From Paractinoplanes rishiriensis (lineage in GTDB: Bacteria > Actinomycetota > Actinomycetes > Mycobacteriales > Micromonosporaceae): DNA of 64,000 nucleotides. Below are positions 8,537 to 16,496 of this stretch, in pieces. A model generated the notes under the pieces. The model was not told where the DNA came from, did no database searches, and saw only the letters and a list, made by a program, of their open reading frames with translations. The DNA lies in assembly GCF_016862375.1 (NCBI RefSeq), contig NZ_BOMV01000007.1, positions 620,001-684,000 on the forward strand, read 5' to 3'. The translations under genes were made by a program, and so were the position numbers. Within the stretch, counting starts at the first letter, position 1. Every line of letters starts with the position of its first letter.

Positions 8537-9088
8537 GTGAACCGGCGCGCGGGGGTGATGGGGCTAGTGACAGTCCTGGTGATAGGTCAGGCTGGCTGTA
8601 GCTCGGACGGGGGCGACGGCGGCACACCGGCGAGCAGCACGGTGCCGGAACCGTCGCCATCGGCGAGTCTTCCGCTGAGCGTCGCGGCCGAGCGGGATGC
8701 GCTCGTCGCTTACCGCGGTATGTGGTCTGCGTTCGTCGAGGCTGGTAAGACGTCTGACCCTGACGCTCCCGACCTGCGTAGGTACGCGTCGGACAACGCG
8801 CTGAAGCTCATCGTCAGTTCTCTGTTCACCGACCGGGACCAAGGCAAGGTGACCAAGGGACCGTTGCACATCGACCCGAAGACAACGGAGTCGAAGCCGC
8901 CGGACGCGCCCACCGAGGTCAAGATCCTCGATTGCGTCGATTCCACGAACTGGCTCGAATACAAAAAGTCCGGCGAGCTGTGGGACAAGGAATCGGGCAG
9001 TAAACACCGCACCACCGCCACGGTGAGACTGACCGACGGTGTGTGGAAGGTGTCCTCCTTCGTCCTCGAAGGAGCAGCGACATGCTGA
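8537..9088 (+). CDS. predicted lipoprotein of the Tad locus
   Basis: 183-residue exported protein. The GTG start at 8537 is chosen because GGAGGAGG lies eight bases upstream; it gives a basic NRRAG start, a hydrophobic stretch and Cys21 in GQAGCSS, a slightly atypical lipobox, followed by a Gly/Ser/Pro-rich linker. The globular part (residues about 50-183) contains LVAYRGMWSAFVEAGKTSDP and has two cysteines, and looks like a NTF2-like small lipoprotein fold, as commonly found first in actinomycete Tad operons. It overlaps the next gene by 7 nt. Confidence 0.75.
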   Translation: MNRRAGVMGLVTVLVIGQAGCSSDGGDGGTPASSTVPEPSPSASLPLSVAAERDALVAYRGMWSAFVEAGKTSDPDAPDLRRYASDNALKLIVSSLFTDRDQGKVTKGPLHIDPKTTESKPPDAPTEVKILDCVDSTNWLEYKKSGELWDKESGSKHRTTATVRLTDGVWKVSSFVLEGAATC

Positions 9089-9999
9089 CCCAGCTGCGAC
9101 GTCTGGTGCTGGTAGTGGTCCTCTGGATCGCCGCCGCCCTGGCAGTCGCCGGACCGGCGACCGCCGGAGACGGCACCGGTGGCGTGAGCTGCCCGATTGG
9201 CTCCACCGCCCCGGGGTGTGACATCAACGCTGGCACGGGGGGCGACTCCGGCAGCACCAACCCCAGCACGGGCGGCAAGGGCGGTGACGGCAAGTGCCGC
9301 AACCCGCAAGGCACGGAGATCCCCTGCCAGCGCGACGGCGGGTGGGCTGGCGACGACGGTTGTTACTACAAGCCCGCCGATGTGTCGCAGTCCACGATCG
9401 ACGCTCTCGGTGGTCAGCCTGCTGGCGAGGGCGGTTGGTACCAGCGGGTTTGCTACAACGACGACGGTGAAGCGACCTCGGGCTTTGGCGGCCCGGTATG
9501 GATTGCCGGGGCACCGCCCGTGGTGTCGCCAGAGGTGCTGGCCCGTCAGGTACGCTCGCGGCTGAATCTGCCGAGGGTCGAGATCCAGACCAACCCTCCG
9601 GGCAAACAGTTGACGCATCTACCGACGTGGCTGTCCTTGGATGCCTCGTCGTGGGAGTCCAGGTCGGCCACCGCGTCGGTGCCCGGGGTGTCAGTGACGG
9701 CGACCGCGCGGCCGGTGCAGGCGTCCTGGGCGATGGGCAACAACACGACGAAGGTGTGCACGGGGCCGGGTACTAAGTGGACGCCGGGAACAGATCCGAA
9801 GCTGCCGTCGCCGGACTGCGGATACACCTACACCCACCCGTCGGCGCAGGCTCCGGGCGGCAAGTACACGGTCACCGTGACGGTGACGTGGGAGGTGACC
9901 TGGGCCGGTGCTGGGCAATCGGGCACGGTACCGGGGCTGACTACGACTGGGAGCCTGCCGGTCACCGTCCAGGAGTCGCACGCCCTCATCACGAGCTGA
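9082..9999 (+). CDS. secreted Tad-locus protein of unknown function
   Basis: 305-residue protein with a Sec signal peptide (MLTQLRRLVLVVVLWIAAAL, cleavage probably after GPATA near residue 29). The mature part is Gly/Thr/Cys-rich at first (paired cysteines suggest disulphides) and ends in a beta-rich domain GKYTVTVTVTWEVTWAGAGQ. ATG at 9082 has AAGGAG eight bases upstream. I recognise no characterised family. Its place between the lipoprotein and CpaB suggests an extracellular or wall-associated pilus accessory. Confidence 0.7.
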   Translation: MLTQLRRLVLVVVLWIAAALAVAGPATAGDGTGGVSCPIGSTAPGCDINAGTGGDSGSTNPSTGGKGGDGKCRNPQGTEIPCQRDGGWAGDDGCYYKPADVSQSTIDALGGQPAGEGGWYQRVCYNDDGEATSGFGGPVWIAGAPPVVSPEVLARQVRSRLNLPRVEIQTNPPGKQLTHLPTWLSLDASSWESRSATASVPGVSVTATARPVQASWAMGNNTTKVCTGPGTKWTPGTDPKLPSPDCGYTYTHPSAQAPGGKYTVTVTVTWEVTWAGAGQSGTVPGLTTTGSLPVTVQESHALITS

Positions 10000-10039
10000 C
10001 ATCCGGCGCCCGAGGGGGCGCCACATCGGGGAGGTAGTC

Positions 10040-10753
10040 ATGTCGGTGGGTGCCGTGCGCCCAAAATCGGGCCTTGAAGATCGTCCGCAGGCGGCGCAGC
10101 CGCGTGCCGGGCGAGGACCCTGGCGGGCGGCTCGCCGCCGCCGCCGGATGCCGTTCGTCGCGCTCGGCGGGCTGTTGGTCATCGTGTGCGTCCTCGCGTA
10201 CGCCTACGGGGCAGTGGCCTTGGGTGACCGGGTACAGGTCCTCGCGGTGGCCCGGGCGGTCGCGGCGGGGCAGGCGTTCACGACGGCGGACCTCCGGCCG
10301 GTGTCAGCGGCGCAGGACCGCACGGTGCAGCTGATCCCGGCGGACCAGGCCACGCAGGTCGTTGGCCGTACGGCGGTGGTGCCGCTACTGCCGGGAACCC
10401 TCCTGACCCCGGCGCTCCTCGGTGACGCGGCGTTCCCACCGGCGGGGAAGGTGACCGCCTCGGTGGCGGTGAAGCCCGGCCAGTACCCGCAGGGCCTCGC
10501 GGCGGGCGCGCGGGTGAGCGTGTACGTGACAACGGACTCCGCCGGTGCCGGTGCGGCACCGGCGGGAACCTCTGCCCCGGCCTTGTCCACGCCGGCCCGG
10601 ATGCCGGCGGTCGTCCTCTCCGTGGACCTGGCCGGTGACGGCCAGGGCGCCATCGTGATCACGCTGCTACTCGACGCGGACGACGGTGGTCGATTGGCGG
10701 CGGCTGCGGCGGGCGGCGTGGTCCTGATGCAGACCACACCGGAAGAGAGCTGA
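10040..10753 (+). CDS. cpaB: SAF-domain pilus assembly protein (CpaB/RcpC-like)
   Basis: 237-residue membrane-anchored protein of the CpaB/RcpC type, which lines or guides the Flp pilus through the envelope. A basic cytoplasmic start is followed by a single transmembrane helix (about 37-60, FVALGGLLVIVCVLAYAYGAV) and then an SAF fold: AVARAVAAGQAFTTADLRPV and VVPLLPGTLLTPALLG are the classic SAF halves, and SVAVKPGQYPQGLAAGARVSVYV is the following RcpC-like part. A strong GGGGAGG precedes the ATG. It lies two bases before the TadZ-like gene. Confidence 0.85.
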   Translation: MSVGAVRPKSGLEDRPQAAQPRAGRGPWRAARRRRRMPFVALGGLLVIVCVLAYAYGAVALGDRVQVLAVARAVAAGQAFTTADLRPVSAAQDRTVQLIPADQATQVVGRTAVVPLLPGTLLTPALLGDAAFPPAGKVTASVAVKPGQYPQGLAAGARVSVYVTTDSAGAGAAPAGTSAPALSTPARMPAVVLSVDLAGDGQGAIVITLLLDADDGGRLAAAAAGGVVLMQTTPEES

Positions 10754-10755
10754 CG

Positions 10756-11562
10756 ATGCCGCTGCTGGCGATGTGCTCGATCAAAGGCCCCGGCGTGACG
10801 ACGGCCGCCCTCGGGCTGGCCGCGGTCGCCGACGAGTCGGCGCGGGTAGTGCTGGTGGAGTGTGACCCGGCGGGCGGTGACCTGATGTTGCGGCACGGGT
10901 TAGCCGCGAAGCCGAACGTGGTCGATCTGGCCTCGGCGGCCCGGGCCAACGGAAGTGACTCGGCCGTGTACCGGACCGTGGTGCAGGCGCTGCACGTCGG
11001 GGACCGGGCCGTGGAGGTAGTGGTGGCACCGGCGGGTGGGGCGCAGAGCCGGGCAGCGCTGCCAGAGCTGACCCGCGCCGGGCAACTCGTGCTGAACCCG
11101 CCAGACCGTCTCGTGGTGGCCGACTGCGGACGGTTCGAGGCGCTGTCGGCGGCCAGGCCGATCCTGGCCCTCGCGGATGTGGTGGCCGTGGTGGTGCGGG
11201 CGACCGCCGATGCGCTGGCCCATCTGGAGGAACATCTCGGCGAGTTGCTCGACGTAGTGACCGGTCGTCTGCTGGTGCTACTGGCGCACGGCGGGATCTA
11301 CGACGAGACCGACGTCGCCGACGTGCTCGGCCGGTACGTGGCCGAGGAGCTGATGGGACCGGTGGACCAAATGGCGGTGCACGGCCCGCTGCCTGAGGAC
11401 CGGCGCGCGGCGGCGCTGCTGGGCGGTGGCCTCGTCGCGGGCCGCCGGTGGCGGCGGCTGCCGCTGCTGCGATCCCTCGACCGCATCGCGGGCGAACTGG
11501 CGCCGCTGCTGGCGATCGCCCCGCAAGGCGGCGCGGCCTCGCGGACGGACGTGCCAGGATGA
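10756..11562 (+). CDS. tadZ: TadZ/CpaE-like P-loop protein of the Tad locus
   Basis: 268-residue MinD/ParA-like protein; TadZ/CpaE homologues place the Tad machine at the right cell site. The deviant Walker A is KGPGVTT (in SIKGPGVTTAALGLA), where the usual second lysine-like GKT is altered, so ATP hydrolysis may be lost. VLVECDPAGGDLMLRHG is the switch region and LVVADCGRF the Walker B strand. It overlaps the TadA gene by 4 nt (ATGA). Assignment comes from motif order and operon position. Confidence 0.75.
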   Translation: MPLLAMCSIKGPGVTTAALGLAAVADESARVVLVECDPAGGDLMLRHGLAAKPNVVDLASAARANGSDSAVYRTVVQALHVGDRAVEVVVAPAGGAQSRAALPELTRAGQLVLNPPDRLVVADCGRFEALSAARPILALADVVAVVVRATADALAHLEEHLGELLDVVTGRLLVLLAHGGIYDETDVADVLGRYVAEELMGPVDQMAVHGPLPEDRRAAALLGGGLVAGRRWRRLPLLRSLDRIAGELAPLLAIAPQGGAASRTDVPG

Positions 11563-12998
11563 GCGCACCGTTCAACGCGTTGTCGGCAGCGCCGGTCAAC
11601 GGACATTGGCACCATGGCCGCCCAGTTGAGCGGGACCTCGGCCCGGATGTGGCGGTGGTCCGGCAGATCCGCCGTGAGGTCGCCGAGCGGCTGACCAAGG
11701 CCAGCCGGGTCCGCGAGGCCGCGACCAACACGCCGATGCCGACGGAGGAACGGGAGGCGTTGACGCGCCGGCTGATCAGCGAGGCCCTCGACGCCTACGC
11801 CACGGCAGAGATGCAGGCCGGTCGCCCGCCGCTACGCCCGCAGGTGGAGTCGCGGGTGGCGCGGACGGTCGCGGACACTCTGTTGGGCGCGGGCGGGTTG
11901 CAGCCCTGGCTGAACAACCCGGAGGTGGAGGAGATCGTCGCGAACGGCTGCGATCAGGTCTTCGTGCGCTTCTCCGACGCGCGCCACGAACGGGTGGAGC
12001 CGATCGCGGACTCCGACGCGGAGATGGTGGACCTGATCCGGATGTTGGCCGCTCGGACCGGCAACGACGAGCGCCGCTGGGACCGGGCCGCGCCGCTGTT
12101 GAACCTGCAGCTCGCCGACGGCAGCCGACTCAACGCCGTCCTCGACGTGGTCCGGCGCCCGTCGCTGTCAATCCGGCGGCACCGCTACCTGACAATGACC
12201 CTGCCCGAGCTGGTCGAGTTGGGTGCCATCGACACCGCGCTGTCCGAGCTGTTCGGCGCCGCCGTGCGGTCGCGGCTCAACACGATCGTGGGTGGCCCGA
12301 CCGGTGCCGGGAAAACCACGTTCCTGCGCGGACTGGCCTCGGCGATCCCGGCTCGCGAACGCCTGGTGACGATCGAGGACACCTACGAACTCGGCTTCGA
12401 CCACGACCGTGCTGCGCACCCGAACGTGGTCGCCATGCAGGCCCGTGACGCCAACGTGGAAGGCGAGGGCGCGGTGGACATGGCGGCGCTGTTCCGTAAC
12501 GCGCTGCGGATGGTGCCTTCGCGGGTGTTCGTCGGCGAGGTCCGGGGGCACGAGGTGGTGCCACTACTGAATGCCATGTCGCAGGGCAACGACGGCTCAA
12601 TGTCGACCATCCACGCCTCGTCGTCGGCCGGCGTGTTCCGCAAGCTGGTCCTCTACGCCGCCGCGGCCCCGGAGCGCCTCGACCCGGCCACGACGAACCT
12701 GCACATCGCCGAAGGGCTGCACCTGGTGGTGCAGTTGCGGCTCACCGACACCGGGCGCCGGTTCGTCACCAGTGTCCGGGAGGTCGTGGACGCCGACGGG
12801 TTGCAGGTCGCGTCCAACGAGATCTTCCGGCCCGGCCCGAACGAACACGCGGTCCCGGGAGCACCGCCGTCGACCGCACTCATGGACCGGCTGGCCTTCC
12901 ACGGCTTCGACCCCACCCTGTTGCAGCGCCGAGCGGGCTGGTGGGACAGCACCGGCCGCGCGGCCCGGACCGGTGACGGCGGGGGGTGGCCGCGATGA
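11559..12998 (+). CDS. tadA: TadA/CpaF-type secretion ATPase
   Basis: 479-residue cytosolic hexameric ATPase that powers Flp pilus assembly, type II/IV secretion family. Walker A GPTGAGKT is at residues 246-253, the Asp box is TIEDTYELG, Walker B is FVGEVRGHE, and the His box follows in SQGNDGSMSTIHA. The N-terminal domain carries the CpaF pattern NPEVEEIVANGCDQVFV. The ATG at 11559 overlaps the TadZ stop (ATGA). Length is normal for the family. Confidence 0.93.
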   Translation: MSAPFNALSAAPVNGHWHHGRPVERDLGPDVAVVRQIRREVAERLTKASRVREAATNTPMPTEEREALTRRLISEALDAYATAEMQAGRPPLRPQVESRVARTVADTLLGAGGLQPWLNNPEVEEIVANGCDQVFVRFSDARHERVEPIADSDAEMVDLIRMLAARTGNDERRWDRAAPLLNLQLADGSRLNAVLDVVRRPSLSIRRHRYLTMTLPELVELGAIDTALSELFGAAVRSRLNTIVGGPTGAGKTTFLRGLASAIPARERLVTIEDTYELGFDHDRAAHPNVVAMQARDANVEGEGAVDMAALFRNALRMVPSRVFVGEVRGHEVVPLLNAMSQGNDGSMSTIHASSSAGVFRKLVLYAAAAPERLDPATTNLHIAEGLHLVVQLRLTDTGRRFVTSVREVVDADGLQVASNEIFRPGPNEHAVPGAPPSTALMDRLAFHGFDPTLLQRRAGWWDSTGRAARTGDGGGWPR

Positions 12999-13897
12999 CG
13001 TTGACGGTGCCCCTGGCGGCGCTGCTGGGGCTGGGAACGGCGCTGGGGCTGGTGTTGGTCACCGTCGGGCTGACGGGCCGGGAGAATCCGCCGCCGGGAC
13101 TCGATGGCGAGGCGTCGTGGTGGTTGAGGCTGACCGCCGGTCGTGATCCGGTGGACCGGCGTCGGCTGGCACTGTGTGTGGCCGTCGGCGTTGTCGTGGC
13201 CGTGGTGACCCGCTGGCCGGTCGCAGCGCTGTTGTCCGCTGGGGCGGCGTGGGTGCTGCCGAACATCATCGGCCCGGACCGGGGTCACGCCCGCCGGGTC
13301 GCCCGGATCGAGGCCATCGCCACCTGGACCGAGGCGCTGCGTGACAACCTGTCCGGCGCGGCCGGATTGGAGCAGGCAATCGGGGCCAGCGCCATCGAGT
13401 CACCCGAGCCGATCCGCGAGGAGGTAACTCGGCTGGCGTTACGGCTGCAACGCGGCTGGCGGCTGCGCGACGCCCTGCGCGGGTTCGCCGCCGAGATGGC
13501 CGACCCGACCGCTGACCTCGTTGTGGCCGGGCTGGTGATCGCCGCGAAGGGCAGCGCCGGGCAGCTCGGCAACGTCCTGGGCGAACTGGCCCTCTTCGCG
13601 CGGGCGAAGGTCGCTTCCCGCCAACGGATCGCAGCCAGCCGAAAGAGCAACCGCACGTCGGCCCGAGTGGTGGTCGGCGCGACGTTGGCCATGGCAGCTG
13701 TGTTGTTGCTGATCAACCAGGGCTATCTGGCGCCGTTCGACACCGTCACTGGTCAGCTCATCCTGCTGTTCGGCGTCGGCGGATGCTTCGGGTTCGCGTT
13801 CTGGTGGCTGGCGCGATTGATGCGGGAGAAGGACACCAGCCGCGTGCTCGCCGCTGCCGCCGACGACCCGGCCGAGCGTCAGGCGGTGCCGTCATGA
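12995..13897 (+). CDS. tadB: TadB-like inner-membrane platform protein
   Basis: 300-residue type II secretion F-domain protein. Hydrophobic segments flank the cytoplasmic helical domain that carries WTEALRDNLSGAAGLEQAI and LVIAAKGSAGQLGNVLGELA, the T2SF hallmark; two transmembrane helices close the protein. TadB and TadC form the membrane platform on which TadA acts. ATGA overlap with tadA at 12995 and with tadC at 13894 indicates coupled translation; a GTG three codons upstream is possible. Confidence 0.88.
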   Translation: MTLTVPLAALLGLGTALGLVLVTVGLTGRENPPPGLDGEASWWLRLTAGRDPVDRRRLALCVAVGVVVAVVTRWPVAALLSAGAAWVLPNIIGPDRGHARRVARIEAIATWTEALRDNLSGAAGLEQAIGASAIESPEPIREEVTRLALRLQRGWRLRDALRGFAAEMADPTADLVVAGLVIAAKGSAGQLGNVLGELALFARAKVASRQRIAASRKSNRTSARVVVGATLAMAAVLLLINQGYLAPFDTVTGQLILLFGVGGCFGFAFWWLARLMREKDTSRVLAAAADDPAERQAVPS

Positions 13898-14787
13898 CCG
13901 GCCTCGTGTTGTTCGCCGGGCTCGGCACCGGCCTGGGTTTGTGGCTGATCGTCATCGGCTTGTTCCCGCGTCCACCTCGCCTGGACAAGATCCTCGACGC
14001 CCCTGCCGGGCTGACCCCGCTGGCCGACGACACCGAGCCGGTATCCGGGTGGACTGCCAGGTGGGGGCGTCCGGCGGTCCGGTTCCTGCGCCGCGTCGGC
14101 CTGCCGCTCGCCGCGACCCGCCGCGACCTGGCCACCGTCGACAAGCCCGTCGACGTGCACCTCGCCGAACAGGCCACGGCCGCGCTCGCCGGGGTGATCC
14201 TGCCTCCGGCCGCTGCGACCCTGCTCGCCTTCGGCGGTATCGCCACCGGCCTGGTCGTGCCGGTGGCCGCCTCGCTGATCCTCGGTGTAGCCGGGTTCCT
14301 CGCGCCCGAGCTCTCAGTACGCAGCGACGCGGCCAAGTACCGGGCGGCGTTCCGCGATGCCCTGTCGTCGTTTCTGGACCTCGTGGTCATCAGCCTCGCG
14401 TCCGGGGCCGGCGTGGATCAGGCCCTCGACGAGGCCGCCCAGGTCGGCTCCGGACCCGCGTACAGCGAGCTGAGCTACGCCCTGGCCGAAGCCCGGCTGG
14501 CCCGGGTACCGCCGTGGGACATCCTCGCCGTCCTCGGCCGCCGCGTCGCGGTGCCCGAGTTGCAGCAGCTCGCCGCCAGCGTCGGCCTTGCCGGGACCGA
14601 GGGCGCCCGAGTGCGTGCCTCGCTGCGATCCCGGTCAGTGTCGCTGCGCGACCGGCAACTCACCGAGGCCGAAGGCGAGGCCAACGCAGCCACCGAACGA
14701 ATGTCACTGCCGATCGTGACCCTGTTCGCCGGGTTCCTGATCTTCCTCGGATACCCCGCTGTCGCCGCCGTGCTGAGCGGCCTATGA
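13894..14787 (+). CDS. tadC: TadC-like inner-membrane platform protein
   Basis: 297-residue T2SF-domain membrane protein, partner of TadB. The F-domain part reads FLDLVVISLASGAGVDQALDEAA, then LRDRQLTEAEGEANAATERMSLP and a final helix PIVTLFAGFLIFLGYPAVAAVL, the standard TadC ending. The ATG at 13894 overlaps the tadB stop (ATGA). A 64-nt gap then separates it from the pilin gene. Confidence 0.88.
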   Translation: MTGLVLFAGLGTGLGLWLIVIGLFPRPPRLDKILDAPAGLTPLADDTEPVSGWTARWGRPAVRFLRRVGLPLAATRRDLATVDKPVDVHLAEQATAALAGVILPPAAATLLAFGGIATGLVVPVAASLILGVAGFLAPELSVRSDAAKYRAAFRDALSSFLDLVVISLASGAGVDQALDEAAQVGSGPAYSELSYALAEARLARVPPWDILAVLGRRVAVPELQQLAASVGLAGTEGARVRASLRSRSVSLRDRQLTEAEGEANAATERMSLPIVTLFAGFLIFLGYPAVAAVLSGL

Positions 14788-14851
14788 ATCCCTCCAGTCA
14801 GTTCGCGAACCTGAAGCGCCGCCCGATAAGAATCCGAAGGAGGCACCATCC

Positions 14852-15043
14852 ATGTCCGCTCTACTGAGCTACCTCACTGCCGAGCTGCGACACCGCTGGC
14901 AGCTCGTACGCGACACCAAGGACGGCGGTTACACCACCGAGTCTGTCGTGGTCACCGCCGTGCTGATCACGATCGCGCTCGCCGTCATCGCGATCATCGG
15001 CACCAAGCTCGTCGGCAAGGCCAACTCCCTCAACTTGGGCTGA
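14852..15043 (+). CDS. flp: Flp-type pilin
   Basis: 63-residue major pilin precursor. The basic leader (ELRHRWQLVRDTKDG) ends at a GG pair; cleavage between these glycines by the peptidase at 6718 leaves Glu at +5 (G-Y-T-T-E-S), as required for type IV pilins, followed by the hydrophobic helix SVVVTAVLITIALAVIAIIG. Position +6 is Ser in place of the usual Tyr. AAGGAGG lies about eight bases before the ATG, one of the strongest ribosome sites in the window, consistent with high expression. Confidence 0.88.
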   Translation: MSALLSYLTAELRHRWQLVRDTKDGGYTTESVVVTAVLITIALAVIAIIGTKLVGKANSLNLG

Positions 15044-15048
15044 CCGTG

Positions 15049-15537
15049 ATGACGACGATCGTCCGAATCCGCCGTGCCCTCCGCCGTCCCCCGTCGGCGG
15101 CGGCCACGGCCGGATGGCAGCGTGCTCGCTGGCGGCGCGCGGCCACCCGCCCGGACGAGGGCGCCGTCACCGCCGAGCTGGTCATCGCGATGCCGCTGGT
15201 GCTGCTCATGATCATGTTCGTGATCCAGGCCGGAGTGTGGATGCACGCCACCCACGTGGCACAGGCCGCCGCGACCCGCGCGGCGAGCACCGCCGCCGCG
15301 TACCAAGGCAGCGCCGCCGCCGGACAGAGCGCCGGAGCGCAGACCCTCGCCGCGATCGGCAGTGGCGTGCTCAAGTCGCCGGCGGTCTCGGTGACTCGGA
15401 CCGCGACGCAGGTTCGCGTCGAGGTGACCGGCACGGCCGCGACCGTCGTGCCCGGCGTGCGGTGGCGGGTCCGAGCGGTGGTGGTGCGCCCGGTCGAGCG
15501 GTTCGTGCCCGACCTAGCGGCGGGAGGACCGTCATGA
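15049..15537 (+). CDS. tadE: TadE-like pseudopilin
   Basis: 162-residue minor pilin-like protein. After a basic N-terminus, DEGAVTAELVIAMPLVLLMI gives a TadE-type cleavage region with Glu in the +5 position and an N-terminal hydrophobic helix, then an Ala-rich exported domain. GTG at 15046 directly precedes the ATG used here. Minor pilins of this kind initiate or cap the Flp pilus. It overlaps the next gene by 4 nt. Confidence 0.82.
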   Translation: MTTIVRIRRALRRPPSAAATAGWQRARWRRAATRPDEGAVTAELVIAMPLVLLMIMFVIQAGVWMHATHVAQAAATRAASTAAAYQGSAAAGQSAGAQTLAAIGSGVLKSPAVSVTRTATQVRVEVTGTAATVVPGVRWRVRAVVVRPVERFVPDLAAGGPS

Positions 15538-16010
15538 CCGGCGAAACCGTGCGGCGTCGGCTCCGGGCCGGGCTTGCTGGCCGGTGGCGTCAGGTCGCCG
15601 CTACCGCCGATGCCGGGTCCAGCACTGCGGAGCTGACCCTACTGGCTCCGCTGCTGGTGGCCGTCCTGTTGTTCGTCGTGCTCTGCGGGCGGCTCGTTGC
15701 GGTGCAACTCGATGTGGACGCCGCCGCCAGCGGCGCTGCCCGCACCGGCTCCATCGCCCGCACCGAATCAGCGGCCCGCGCGCAGGCCGAACGCACGGCC
15801 CGCGACACTCTCGCCGGACGCGGACTGACCTGCTCCGACGCCGCCGTCTCCGTGTCCACCGGCGGGTTGCGTGCTGGCGGTGCGGTCACCGTCACTGTCT
15901 CGTGCCGGGTTCCACTGGCAGATCTCGTATTGCTCGGCGTCCCAGGGAGTCGGGTGGTTTCAGCCACGGCGACCTCCCCGATCGACCAGTGGCGTGGAGG
16001 GCCAGCGTGA
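15534..16010 (+). CDS. second TadE/TadF-like pseudopilin
   Basis: 158-residue paralogue of the preceding TadE: GSSTAELTLLAPLLVAVLLFVVL is the prepilin-type helix with Glu near +5, followed by an Ala/Thr-rich exported domain containing two cysteines (LTCSDAA, VSCRVP) that could form a disulphide. ATGA overlap with tadE at 15534 and GTGA overlap with tadG at 16007. Could be named TadF by position. Confidence 0.8.
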   Translation: MTGETVRRRLRAGLAGRWRQVAATADAGSSTAELTLLAPLLVAVLLFVVLCGRLVAVQLDVDAAASGAARTGSIARTESAARAQAERTARDTLAGRGLTCSDAAVSVSTGGLRAGGAVTVTVSCRVPLADLVLLGVPGSRVVSATATSPIDQWRGGPA

Positions 16011-16465
16011 GAAGCATGATTGCCGTCGCGGTGCGGTGGATCCAGCGGCGCACCGGCGGAGGCGACGCCGGGCAGGTGACGCCCTTCGCCGTGATCCTCA
16101 CCATAGCGTTGCTGGCGGTGGCCGGGCTGGTCCTCGACGGCGGGCTGGCCCTGTCGGCGAAGGTACAGGCCCTCGATGTCGCCCAGGCCGCCGCGAGGGC
16201 CGGGGCCCAGCAGCTCGATCTCGTGCAGTACCGGACCACCAACGTCGCAGTACTCGACCCAACCCGCGCTGCCTCGGCCGCTCGCGCCTGGCTGGCCGCC
16301 GCCGGGGTGGCCGGGGACGCGCGCGCCACCACCGCGACGGTCACGGTGACCGTGCGCCGCACCAGCAATACCCAGCTCCTGCAACTCGTCGGCGTGAGGC
16401 AGCTTCGCGTGTCCGCGTCGGCGACGGCGACCGCCGTGCAGACCGTCACCGCCCCCAACCCGTAG
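16007..16465 (+). CDS. TadG-like pilus protein
   Basis: 152-residue protein with DAGQVTPFAVILTIALLAVAGLVLDGGLAL, the TadG/RcpC-locus prepilin-like helix followed by the D-G-G pattern common to TadG family starts, and then an Ala-rich exported domain. It is far shorter than proteobacterial TadG and lacks a von Willebrand domain, as is usual in actinomycetes. Start GTG 16007 overlaps the previous stop (GTGA); an ATG three codons later is possible. Confidence 0.78.
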   Translation: MRSMIAVAVRWIQRRTGGGDAGQVTPFAVILTIALLAVAGLVLDGGLALSAKVQALDVAQAAARAGAQQLDLVQYRTTNVAVLDPTRAASAARAWLAAAGVAGDARATTATVTVTVRRTSNTQLLQLVGVRQLRVSASATATAVQTVTAPNP

Positions 16466-16496
16466 CCACGACGACGTGAGAACGGAGCGCCCGACC